A stretch of DNA of 48,970 nucleotides from Actinomycetota bacterium (GTDB taxonomy: Bacteria > Actinomycetota > UBA4738 > HRBIN12): assembly GCA_035697485.1 (NCBI GenBank), contig DASSCU010000003.1, forward strand, positions 1 through 48,970. Reading direction: 5' to 3'. The translations under genes were made by a program, and so were the position numbers. Positions 39,256-47,286 of this stretch are shown piece after piece. Each line of letters opens with the position of its first letter. Within the stretch, counting starts at the first letter, position 1. The notes below the pieces were generated by a model that saw nothing but the letters and a program-made list of their open reading frames with translations, ran no database searches and was not told where the DNA came from.

Positions 39256-41642
39256 GGATCGTCTGGTCGTGGCTCCGGGAGTTCTGCCCGACCGAGCACA
39301 GCGCGGAGGCCCTCGCGGAACGCCTGACCCTGCACGGCGTGAAGGTCGAGGAGGTACTCCGGCCGTGGAGCGGCGTGCAGCACGTGGTCGTCGCCCGCGT
39401 CGTGAAGGTGGAGGACCATCCGAACTCGCAGAAGCTCACCGTGGTCACGGTCGACGACGGCACCGGGGAGCACGTCGTCTGCGCCGGCATCCGCAATTAC
39501 GAGGCGGGCGACCTCGTCCCGTGGGCCCCCCCGGGCGCCCGTGTCCCCGTGTTGCCCGAGCCGCTCGCGCCGCGCGAGATGGGCGGCATCGTCTCGAACG
39601 GCATGCTGTGCTCGCCGCGCGAGTTGGCGATCGCCGACGTCCACACCGGCATCCTCGTGCTGAACGCCGAGGCCGTGGCTCCGGGGGAGGACATCGTCAC
39701 CGCGCTCGGCCTCGACGACGAGGTCCTCGACATCGAGGTGGAACCGAACCGGCCCGACTTCCTCAGCGTGGTGGGGGTGGCGCGCGAGGTCTCGGCGCTC
39801 ACGGGTCAACCGCTCGTCGACCCCCTTCCGCCACTCGAGGAGACGCGGGAAGCGGCGGGCGAGGTCGCCTCGATCCGGATCGACGCGCTCGACGGGTGCC
39901 CTCGGTACGTGGCCCGGGTGATCCGCGGCATCGGTGGGGGAACGACACCGATCCGGGCCCAGGCTCGACTGACCGCATGCGGCATGCGGCCGATCTCCCC
40001 GGTGGTCGACGCGACGAACTACGCGATGCTCGAGCTGGGACAACCCCTGCACGCCTTCGACCTGCATCGGCTGGAGGGGCCCGGCATCGTGGTGCGGCGT
40101 GCGGCCGACGGCGAGCCCCTGCGCACGCTCGACGGCGTCGACCGGACGATGGGCGAGGGCGATCTGCTGATCTGCGACGTCGAGCGCCCGGTGGCGATCG
40201 CGGGCGTGATGGGAGGCGCGACCTCTGAGGTCGCCGGCGATACCGTCGATGTCCTGCTCGAGTCGGCGTCCTTCACCCGGACCGGCATCCTTCGCACGGC
40301 GCGCCGGCTCGATCTGCACACGGAGGCGTCCCATCGCTTCGAGCGCGGCACCGATCCCGAGGCCCTCGAGGCCGCGGCGGCCAGGGGGGCCCAGCTGATG
40401 GCTGCGTGGGCGGGCGGCACCGTCGCTCGCGGCATCGCCGAGGACGGGGACACGCCGCCCCGCCGATGGGTGTCGATGCGACCTGCGAGGGCGTCGGAGC
40501 TGCTCGCCTTCGAGGTCAGCGGGGCCGACGCCGAAGGCGCCTTCGACCGGCTGGGCATGGCGCACCGCGCCCCGACCGGCGGGGATGCGGCGGACCTCGA
40601 GGTCGAGGTGCCCGGGTATCGCGTCGACATCGAGCGCGAGGTCGACCTGATCGAGGAGGTGGCCCGCGTGCTCGGGTACGAGCGGATCGGCATGCGGGTG
40701 CCGCCGACCGGACAGGCCGGAGGCGTTCCCGAGTCCTACCGGTTCCGGATGCGGGCGGTGGAGGGCCTCGTTCGGTGCGGGCTCCGCGAGGTGCAGCTCA
40801 TGACGTTCGCCTCGGCCGAAGACGTCGCGATGGCCGGCGACGTCGAACCGGTACCGGTCGCGAACCCCCTGCAGGCCGACGAGGGGTTTCTGCGCACGCG
40901 ACTCTTGCCCGGGCTCGTGCGGGCGACCGGACGCAACCAGGCCTGGGGCGTCGCCGACATCGCGATCTTCGAGGCGGGCACGGTGTTCCGTCTCGAGGGT
41001 GAGGACGTCGTGGAACGTCAGCACGTGGCGATGACGCTGTCCGGTCCCGCCGAAGAGCACTGGTCCGCCGGGCCCAGGCCGTTCGACGCGCTCGACGCGA
41101 CGGGGGTCCTCAGCTCGTTGATGGCCGAGCTCGGCGTCCGCGAGTGGCGCCTGGGCGACCCGCCCGGTCACCCGTTCCATCCGGGGCGGTCCGCGCAGGT
41201 GCTCGTCGGCGATGCCGTCGTCGGATCGGTGGGCGAGCTGCACCCGCGGGTGACCCGCACGCACGAGGTCGAGGGTCGCCTGGCGGCGTGCGAGGTGGTG
41301 CTCGACGAACTCCTGACGGTCGCGACGGACTCCGTGGTGGCGCGCGACGTGCCACGCTATCCGCCCGTCCGGCGCGACCTCGCGTTCGTCGTCGCCGAGG
41401 ATGCCGTCGCCGGGGAGGTGCAGGCGGCGATCGAGCAGGCCGCCGGCGAGCTGTTGAGCCGGTGCACCCTGTTCGACCTGTTCCAGGGGCCGCCCCTCTC
41501 GCCCGGCACCAAGAGCCTCGCCTTCGCGATCGAGCTCCGGGCCCACGACCGCACGCTCACGAGCGAGGACGGGGAGCCCGTCGTCGCCGCGATCGTCGAC
41601 CGGCTCCGCCGAGACTTCGGCGCCGAGCTGCGAGCGGGCTGA
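39252..41642 (+). CDS. pheT: Phenylalanyl-tRNA synthetase beta subunit
   Basis: Structural and editing subunit of PheRS. The 796 residues contain the EMAP-type tRNA-binding domain (VVVARVVKVEDHPNSQKLTV, about 43-150), the B3/4 editing domain, B5, the pseudo-catalytic core, and the FDX-ACB anticodon domain at the end (PRYPPVRRDLAFVVAEDAVA). ATG 39252 overlaps pheS (ATGA). The longer frame from 38994 is rejected. Confidence 0.96.
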   Translation: MRIVWSWLREFCPTEHSAEALAERLTLHGVKVEEVLRPWSGVQHVVVARVVKVEDHPNSQKLTVVTVDDGTGEHVVCAGIRNYEAGDLVPWAPPGARVPVLPEPLAPREMGGIVSNGMLCSPRELAIADVHTGILVLNAEAVAPGEDIVTALGLDDEVLDIEVEPNRPDFLSVVGVAREVSALTGQPLVDPLPPLEETREAAGEVASIRIDALDGCPRYVARVIRGIGGGTTPIRAQARLTACGMRPISPVVDATNYAMLELGQPLHAFDLHRLEGPGIVVRRAADGEPLRTLDGVDRTMGEGDLLICDVERPVAIAGVMGGATSEVAGDTVDVLLESASFTRTGILRTARRLDLHTEASHRFERGTDPEALEAAAARGAQLMAAWAGGTVARGIAEDGDTPPRRWVSMRPARASELLAFEVSGADAEGAFDRLGMAHRAPTGGDAADLEVEVPGYRVDIEREVDLIEEVARVLGYERIGMRVPPTGQAGGVPESYRFRMRAVEGLVRCGLREVQLMTFASAEDVAMAGDVEPVPVANPLQADEGFLRTRLLPGLVRATGRNQAWGVADIAIFEAGTVFRLEGEDVVERQHVAMTLSGPAEEHWSAGPRPFDALDATGVLSSLMAELGVREWRLGDPPGHPFHPGRSAQVLVGDAVVGSVGELHPRVTRTHEVEGRLAACEVVLDELLTVATDSVVARDVPRYPPVRRDLAFVVAEDAVAGEVQAAIEQAAGELLSRCTLFDLFQGPPLSPGTKSLAFAIELRAHDRTLTSEDGEPVVAAIVDRLRRDFGAELRAG

Positions 41643-41715
41643 CCCCGATGCGCGTCGTCGCCGGCCGAGGCGGGCCGGAACCGACCTCCGCTGGCACCGC
41701 TTCGGTGGATGCCGA

Positions 41716-41721
41716 TAGACT
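41716..41721 (+). promoter_or_regulatory. -10 box of argF, leaderless-type
   Basis: TAGACT ends 7 nt before GTG 41729, the start that best fits argF homologues. The ~86-nt gap after pheT holds no other gene. Confidence 0.45.
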
Positions 41722-41728
41722 CCGCGCC

Positions 41729-42649
41729 GTGGAGCAGGACTACCTCTCGGTCGACGATCTGAGCCCGAAGGAGCTCGAGGAGCTGCTCGACCTGGCCGCC
41801 GACGTGAAGTCCCGCCCCGAGGCGTACGAGGGGCGGCTGGCGGGCCGATCGATCGGGCTCGTCTTCGAGAAGCCGAGCACCCGCACCCGCGTCTCGTTCG
41901 AGGTCGGGGTCGTGCAGCTCGGTGCTCATCCGGTCGTACTCTCCTCGAGCGAGCTCCAGCTCGGCCGTGGCGAGACGATCGAGGACACCGGTCGCGTGCT
42001 CTCGAGGTTCCTCGACGCGATCGTGCTGCGCACCTTCGAGCAGGAACGTCTCGAGGTGCTGGCTGGAGCCGCCGACGTGCCGGTGGTGAACTCCCTCTCG
42101 GACTTCGAGCACCCGTGCCAGGCGCTCGCCGACCTGCTCACGATGCGCGAACGGCTCGGGTCCCTCGGAGGCCGCACCCTCACCTACCTCGGTGACGGGA
42201 ACAACGTGGCGCATTCGTTGCTGCTCGGCGGCACGAAGGTGGGCATGCGGGTACGGGTCGCGACCCCCGCCGGATTCGAGCCGATCCCGCAGGTCGTGCA
42301 GCGCGCCGCCGAGATCGCGACCGAGACCGGCGGCGCGACGGAGGTGACGAACGACCCCTCGGGCGCCGCCCGCGGCGCCGACGTCCTCTACACGGACGTG
42401 TGGGCGAGCATGGGGCGGGAGGCCGAGGCCGACGAGCGGATGCTCGTGTTCACGCCCTATCAGGTGACCCAGGACCTGGTCGACGTCGCCGCCGACGACG
42501 TCGTGGTGTTGCATTGCCTCCCGGCCCACCGCGGGCAGGAGATCGCCGCCGAGGTGATCGACGGTCCACGCTCGGCGGTCTGGGACCAGGCCGAGAACCG
42601 CCTTCACACCCAGAAGGCGCTGCTGCTGCGGCTGTTCGGCGCCGCCTGA
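41729..42649 (+). CDS. argF: Ornithine carbamoyltransferase
   Basis: Makes citrulline from ornithine and carbamoyl phosphate. The 306 residues include EKPSTRTRVSFEVGV (carbamoyl-phosphate site), HPCQALADLLTM, YLGDGNNVAHSLL and HCLPAHRGQEI (catalytic Cys). GTG 41729 is preferred over ATG 41648 since homologues start just before DDLSP and TAGACT sits 7 nt upstream. No other arginine gene is near; carbamoyl phosphate would come from CarAB encoded upstream. Confidence 0.95.
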   Translation: MEQDYLSVDDLSPKELEELLDLAADVKSRPEAYEGRLAGRSIGLVFEKPSTRTRVSFEVGVVQLGAHPVVLSSSELQLGRGETIEDTGRVLSRFLDAIVLRTFEQERLEVLAGAADVPVVNSLSDFEHPCQALADLLTMRERLGSLGGRTLTYLGDGNNVAHSLLLGGTKVGMRVRVATPAGFEPIPQVVQRAAEIATETGGATEVTNDPSGAARGADVLYTDVWASMGREAEADERMLVFTPYQVTQDLVDVAADDVVVLHCLPAHRGQEIAAEVIDGPRSAVWDQAENRLHTQKALLLRLFGAA

Positions 42650-42657
42650 GGCGTCGC

Positions 42658-44382
42658 GTGCCTCGATCCAACGACCTGGTCGAGCGGGCGCTCCAAGAGT
42701 ACGCCGATCTGCTCTCGATCGTGAGCGAGGATCCCTTCAAGCCGCGCGCCTACGAGAAAGCGGCTCGGGCCGTGGGGGGATACCCAGACGAGGTCGCCGA
42801 GCTCGACGAACAGGGCGTGCTCGCGATCCCCGGGGTCGGGAAGTCGATCGCCGCGAAGGTCACCGAGTACCTGCGGATGGGGAGTTTCGAGGAGCTCGAT
42901 GAGCTCCGCGCGCAGGTGCCCGACGGCGTCCGCGAGATGACGTCGATCCCCGGCTTCGGCCCGAAGAAGGCGATGGCGGCCTACCGGGAGCTGGGCGTCA
43001 CCTCGGTGGATGAACTCGTGGCCGCCGCGGAGCGTGGCGAGCTCGCGAACCTGAAGGGCTTCTCCCGCACGACGGAACGCAACGTGCTCGACGGGGTCCG
43101 TCGGCTGCGGGCGAGCGGAGGGCGGGTCCAGGTGAACCAGGCCCGCGAGGTCGCCGAGGACGTGCTCGAGCGGATCCGGGCGATCCCGGGGGTGCGGCGT
43201 GCGACGTACGCTGGCTCGCTGCGACGCATGGCCGAGACGATCGGCGATGTCGATCTGCTCGTCGCGAGCGACCGACCGACCGCGGTGATGGATGCGTTCG
43301 TCGGGTTCAGCCTGGTGGACCGGGTGCTCGCGCACGGCGAGACGAAGTCGTCGATCGTGACGACGGGAGGGCTCCAGATCGACCTGCGCGTGATCGATCG
43401 TGAGGCCTGGGGCGCCGCGATGATCTATTTCACGGGCTCGAAGGCGCACAACATCCGGATCCGCGAGATGGCGGTGCGCCAGGGGCTGAAGCTGAACGAG
43501 TACGGGTTGTTCCGCGCGAAGACCGGGAAGCTCCTCGCGGCCGAGACCGAGGAGGCCGTCTACGAACGTCTCGGTCTTCCGTACATCGAGCCCACCTTGC
43601 GGGAGGACCGCGGCGAGATCGAGGCCGCGCTCGCGGGGGAGTTACCCGACCTGATCACCTTGCGACAGATCAGAGGCGATCTGCACACCCACACGAACCT
43701 GACCGACGGCCTCGCGTCGCTGGAGCGCATGCTCGAGGCGGCCGCCGAGCACCGCTACGCGTACTACGCGGTCACCGACCACGCGCCGAACCTGTACATG
43801 CAACGCATGACCGACGAGAAGATGCTCGATCAGCGTCGACGACTCCGCGCGCTGCAGGATCGGTTCCCGTCGATGCGGCTGCTGCACGGAACCGAGCTCA
43901 ACATCGACCCCGACGGCGGCGTCGACTGGGACGAGGACTTCCTCGGGGGGTTCGACCTCACCGTCGCCTCGGTACACTCGCATTTCGCGCAGTCGAAGGA
44001 CCAGATGACCCGCCGCGTGATCCGCGCGATCGAGCATCCCGGCGTCAACATCATCGGGCACCTGACCACGCGCAAGATCGGACGACGCGATCCGGTCGAT
44101 CTCGATCTCGAGGAGGTGTTCGAAGCCGCGGGTCGCGCCGGGACGGCGCTGGAGATCAACGCATACCCCGACCGGCTCGATCTGCGGGACGAGCACGTGC
44201 TGTGGGCCCGCCGCCACGGCGTGCGCTTCGCGATCGATACCGACGCCCACGCCGTTGGGCACCTCGACATGATGCGCTTCGGCGTCGCGACCGCCCAGCG
44301 CGGCTGGCTCACGAAAGCCGATGTGATCAACGCCTGGCCGATCACCAAGCTCGAGCGGTTCCTGCGGAAGGACGGTTCCTGA
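42658..44382 (+). CDS. polX: DNA polymerase X with PHP exonuclease domain
   Basis: Bacterial family-X repair polymerase. The 574 residues contain helix-hairpin-helix motifs (about 50-130; GVLAIPGVGKSIAAKV, SIPGFGPKKAMAAY), the palm with GSLRR and catalytic D197/D199 in GDVDLLVAS plus an Asp in LQIDLRVI, and a C-terminal PHP domain (from about 340) with metal-binding GDLHTHTNLTDG, HGTELNI and DTDAHAVG. GTG 42658 lies 8 nt after argF. It is followed by a glycosylase gene, suggesting a base-excision repair pair. Confidence 0.95.
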   Translation: MPRSNDLVERALQEYADLLSIVSEDPFKPRAYEKAARAVGGYPDEVAELDEQGVLAIPGVGKSIAAKVTEYLRMGSFEELDELRAQVPDGVREMTSIPGFGPKKAMAAYRELGVTSVDELVAAAERGELANLKGFSRTTERNVLDGVRRLRASGGRVQVNQAREVAEDVLERIRAIPGVRRATYAGSLRRMAETIGDVDLLVASDRPTAVMDAFVGFSLVDRVLAHGETKSSIVTTGGLQIDLRVIDREAWGAAMIYFTGSKAHNIRIREMAVRQGLKLNEYGLFRAKTGKLLAAETEEAVYERLGLPYIEPTLREDRGEIEAALAGELPDLITLRQIRGDLHTHTNLTDGLASLERMLEAAAEHRYAYYAVTDHAPNLYMQRMTDEKMLDQRRRLRALQDRFPSMRLLHGTELNIDPDGGVDWDEDFLGGFDLTVASVHSHFAQSKDQMTRRVIRAIEHPGVNIIGHLTTRKIGRRDPVDLDLEEVFEAAGRAGTALEINAYPDRLDLRDEHVLWARRHGVRFAIDTDAHAVGHLDMMRFGVATAQRGWLTKADVINAWPITKLERFLRKDGS

Positions 44383-45005
44383 GCCCCCCACGGCTGCCCC
44401 GATCGTTCTACGAGCGTCCGGCGGTGGAGGTCGCGGCCGACCTGCTCGGCCGCATCCTGGTGCGGCGGCTGCCCGACGGCGCTCGCCTCGCCGGGCGCAT
44501 CGTTGAGACCGAGGCCTACGAGCCCGGCGATCCCGCGAGTCACGGCTTCCGCGGCATGACCGCTCGCAACGCAACGATGTTCGGGCCCGCCGGGCACCTC
44601 TACGTGTACTTCAGCTACGGCAACCACTGGATGATGAACGTGGTGACCAGGGGATCCGGAGAAGGCAGCGCCGTGCTCCTGCGAGCGATCGAACCGGAGG
44701 CGGGGCTCAACGCGATGGCTCGGGCCCGGGGGCGCGATCGTCCGCTCGACCTGTGCTCGGGCCCCGGCAAGCTCGCGCAGGCGTTCTCGGTCGACCGGTC
44801 CCAGGACGGCGTCGATCTCGTGATCGGACACGAGGTATGGATCGAGCGCGGCACGCCGACCTCCGACGCCCTCGTCGCGACGTCGGCGAGGGTGGGGGTG
44901 CGGGTGGGGTTCGAACGGCCGTGGCGGTTCTTCGTGGCCGGCGATCGGTTCGTCAGTCCGGGCCGGCCGGGACCTCCGACGTCTCCGCGACCTCCGACAC
45001 CGTGA
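44379..45005 (+). CDS. 3-methyladenine DNA glycosylase (AAG/MPG type), CTG start
   Basis: Removes alkylated purines from DNA. The protein is read as 208 residues starting SPPRLPRSFYERPAVEVA, with GRIVETEAYEPGDPASH (catalytic Glu), NATMFGPAGHLYVYFSYG and CSGPGKLAQAF. No ATG, GTG or TTG lies in frame near the N-terminus; CTG 44379 overlaps the polX stop as CTGA, like the ATGA/GTGA links elsewhere here, and fits homologues. The only in-frame ATG (44202) is 180 nt inside polX. Its 3' end overlaps the convergent PBP gene by 53 nt. Confidence 0.92.
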   Translation: MSPPRLPRSFYERPAVEVAADLLGRILVRRLPDGARLAGRIVETEAYEPGDPASHGFRGMTARNATMFGPAGHLYVYFSYGNHWMMNVVTRGSGEGSAVLLRAIEPEAGLNAMARARGRDRPLDLCSGPGKLAQAFSVDRSQDGVDLVIGHEVWIERGTPTSDALVATSARVGVRVGFERPWRFFVAGDRFVSPGRPGPPTSPRPPTP

Positions 45006-47208
45006 TCGTGACGGTGCTCGTCTGGTTCGCCGAGGTCCCCGCCGAGGGGGACTGGTAGATCACGGTGCCGGCGGGTTGGGTCGAAGGCTCGACCCGAACC
45101 GCGACGTAGAACCCGGCGTCCTCCAACGCGAGCGCGGCTGATGCCTGATCGAGCCCGATCACCGACGGCACCGGCACCGATTGCACCCTCGTGGGTGACG
45201 TGCACACTTCGGTCGGTTCCGTGCCTTCGATGAACTGCAGCGTGTCGATGTTCTGTGGCAGCGTGTAGGCGTTGGGCAGGCAGTACGGCGATTGCGAGAC
45301 GTCGACCGACACCGAGAGGTAGCCAACCTCCGGCGTCGGGAACTCGCGTTCGGGCAGGTCTGCTGCGGCTCGCAACATGAACAGCCGCCAGATCTGAGCC
45401 GGCCATGTGCCCCCGAAGACGGTGATGCGCGTGCGAGGCGGTTCCATCGGGATCAGCCCTTCGTGGAACCCGATCCAGACGGCGGCGGTGAGCTGAGGGA
45501 TCGCGCCGACGAACCACGCATTCGTGTGTGTGTCCGCGGTGCCGGTCTTCCCCAGCTGCGGCCGCCCGATGATCGCCGATCGTCCCGTGCCGTAGCTCAC
45601 GGCGTCCTGCAGGATGTCGGCGGCCGCGGACGCGACCTGGGGCTCGAGCACCTGCTTGGGGTGGGGGCGAGCCTGCCACAGGGTCTCGCCCTGGGGATCG
45701 GTGACGCTGACGACCGGGACCGGATCGATGTGAGCGCCGCCGGTCGCGAGCGTGCCGTAAGCACTCGCCATCTCGAGCGTGTTCGCCTCGTTCGTGCCGA
45801 GCACCGCCGAGAGATAGGGTGAGAGCGGCTCGTGCGGCTCGCTCACCCGCAGGCAGCACCGCATCCCCATCCGCTCCGCCGTCTCGACCACCTTGTCCGG
45901 CCCGAGCTGCTGGATCAACTGTGCGTAGACGGTGTTCACCGAGTTCACCGTGGCGCTGGCGAGGCTCATCGAGCCGTAGCCGCTGCCCTCCGCGTTCGTC
46001 ACGTGCCAGATCGTGCCCCCTTCGAGCGGGATGTCGATCGTGGCCGGGGCCGGGAACACCGTGGATGGGCTGATGCCGTTCTCGAGGGCGGTCACGAGGG
46101 CGTACGCCTTGAAGGCGGAGCCTGTCTGGCGCCCCAGGCCGCCCTCGCCGGTCGCGAGGTTCACGCGCCCCGCGTCGGCGTCCCTCCAGTAGTCGGTGTC
46201 CTTGCCACCCACCATCGCCCGCACGAACCCGGTCCGGGGGTCGATCACGGTCATCGCGCCGTCGGGGTCGCCCCGGCTCTCGAGGACCGAGCGGACGGAG
46301 TCCTCGGCCAGCTCCTGCGTCCGAGGGTCGAGCGTGGTCGCGATGCGCAGGCCCCCGGTGAACAGGAGCTTGTATCGGTCCTGGCGCGTCGCGCCGAACG
46401 CCGGGTTGGCCAGGAACCATTCCTTGAAGTAGTCGACGAAATAGGGGAACCGGTAGCGATCGGTCGGCTCGCCACGATGCAGGACGATCGGCTCGCGGAC
46501 CGCGGCGCGGTACTGCGCAAACTCGATCAGGTGCTGGTCGCGCATCAGCCGCAGCACGACGTTTCGCCGGCCGTACGCGCTCTCCGGGTGCACGAACGGA
46601 TCGAAGTGGTTCGGCGCCGCGATCAGGCCGGCGAGCAGTGCGGACTGTCCGAGGCTCAGCTCGCGGGCGTCGATCGAGAAGTAGGTCTGGGCCGCGGATT
46701 GCACGCCGTACGCGCCTTCCCCGAGATAGACCGTGTTCAGGTACTTCGTGAGGATCTGATCCTTCGAGAGGCGATCTTCCAGCTGCCAGGCGAGCGATGC
46801 CTCGTCGAGCTTGCGCCGGAGCGTGTCGGCGTTGCCGACGTAGAGGTTCTTCACCAGCTGCTGGGTAATCGTGGAGCCGCCCTCGGTGACCTCCCCCTCG
46901 TTCGCGTTGACGACCGCCGCCCGGGCGATCGCGCGCACGTCGACGCCGTGATGGGCGAAGAACCGGCGATCCTCGATGGCGACCGCGGCGTCCCGGACGA
47001 AGGGGGACATCTCGCGCTGGCGCAGGACGACCCGGTTCTCGGCCGCGTGCAGCTCGGTGATCAGCGAACCGTCGGCGGCATACAGGAACGAGGTCTGCGC
47101 GAGTGGCAGTGGATCGTATTCGTCGATGCTCGGCAGGTCACACGCCGTCGCGGTGACCGCGAGCAGCAGCATCGAGCCGAACAGGGGGAAGCCTCGGCGG
47201 TGGCGCAT
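44953..47208 (-). CDS. Class A penicillin-binding protein with PASTA domain
   Basis: Bifunctional peptidoglycan synthase. The 751 residues have a short hydrophobic N-terminus ending AVTATAC, where C23 could be a lipidation site or the segment a membrane anchor. The glycosyltransferase 51 domain shows EDRRFFAHHG (catalytic E79) and GGSTITQQLVKNLY. The transpeptidase domain has SAFK (S364), SVN (423-425) and KTGTA (554-558). One PASTA domain (about 685-745) ends the protein. The longer frame up to 48051 would cross tyrS and is rejected. It is divergent from tyrS and convergent with the glycosylase. Confidence 0.95.
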   Translation of the reverse strand: MRHRRGFPLFGSMLLLAVTATACDLPSIDEYDPLPLAQTSFLYAADGSLITELHAAENRVVLRQREMSPFVRDAAVAIEDRRFFAHHGVDVRAIARAAVVNANEGEVTEGGSTITQQLVKNLYVGNADTLRRKLDEASLAWQLEDRLSKDQILTKYLNTVYLGEGAYGVQSAAQTYFSIDARELSLGQSALLAGLIAAPNHFDPFVHPESAYGRRNVVLRLMRDQHLIEFAQYRAAVREPIVLHRGEPTDRYRFPYFVDYFKEWFLANPAFGATRQDRYKLLFTGGLRIATTLDPRTQELAEDSVRSVLESRGDPDGAMTVIDPRTGFVRAMVGGKDTDYWRDADAGRVNLATGEGGLGRQTGSAFKAYALVTALENGISPSTVFPAPATIDIPLEGGTIWHVTNAEGSGYGSMSLASATVNSVNTVYAQLIQQLGPDKVVETAERMGMRCCLRVSEPHEPLSPYLSAVLGTNEANTLEMASAYGTLATGGAHIDPVPVVSVTDPQGETLWQARPHPKQVLEPQVASAAADILQDAVSYGTGRSAIIGRPQLGKTGTADTHTNAWFVGAIPQLTAAVWIGFHEGLIPMEPPRTRITVFGGTWPAQIWRLFMLRAAADLPEREFPTPEVGYLSVSVDVSQSPYCLPNAYTLPQNIDTLQFIEGTEPTEVCTSPTRVQSVPVPSVIGLDQASAALALEDAGFYVAVRVEPSTQPAGTVIYQSPSAGTSANQTSTVTITVSEVAETSEVPAGPD

Positions 47209-47217
47209 CGCCGGGCG

Positions 47218-47223
47218 AGTGTA
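47218..47223 (-). promoter_or_regulatory. -10 box of the penicillin-binding protein gene
   Basis: On the - strand TACACT ends 9 nt before the ATG (47208). It fits the short-leader pattern seen at metK, pheS and tyrS. Confidence 0.4.
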
Positions 47224-47270
47224 AACCGGGGACGGGGGGCAACCGTGGAGGCCGCCGGCATCGCCACTGG

Positions 47271-47276
47271 TAGCAT
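47271..47276 (+). promoter_or_regulatory. -10 box of tyrS, leaderless-type
   Basis: TAGCAT, with a TGG just before it (extended -10), ends 10 nt before the tyrS ATG (47287). The divergent region between the two genes is only 78 bp. Confidence 0.4.
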
Positions 47277-47286
47277 CCGGCGCGGA

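Noticed and set aside
39180-41546. 788-codon open frame on the - strand
   Set aside because: Antisense to pheT with no recognisable domain; Arg/Gly/Asp-rich composition typical of shadow frames.
41648-41728. ATG start for argF adding 27 residues
   Set aside because: The added stretch is not like the family, and a TAGACT box sits 7 nt before GTG 41729.
44202-44378. Upstream ATG start for the DNA glycosylase
   Set aside because: It would place 59 residues without homology inside polX; homologues start just before the LPRSF motif.
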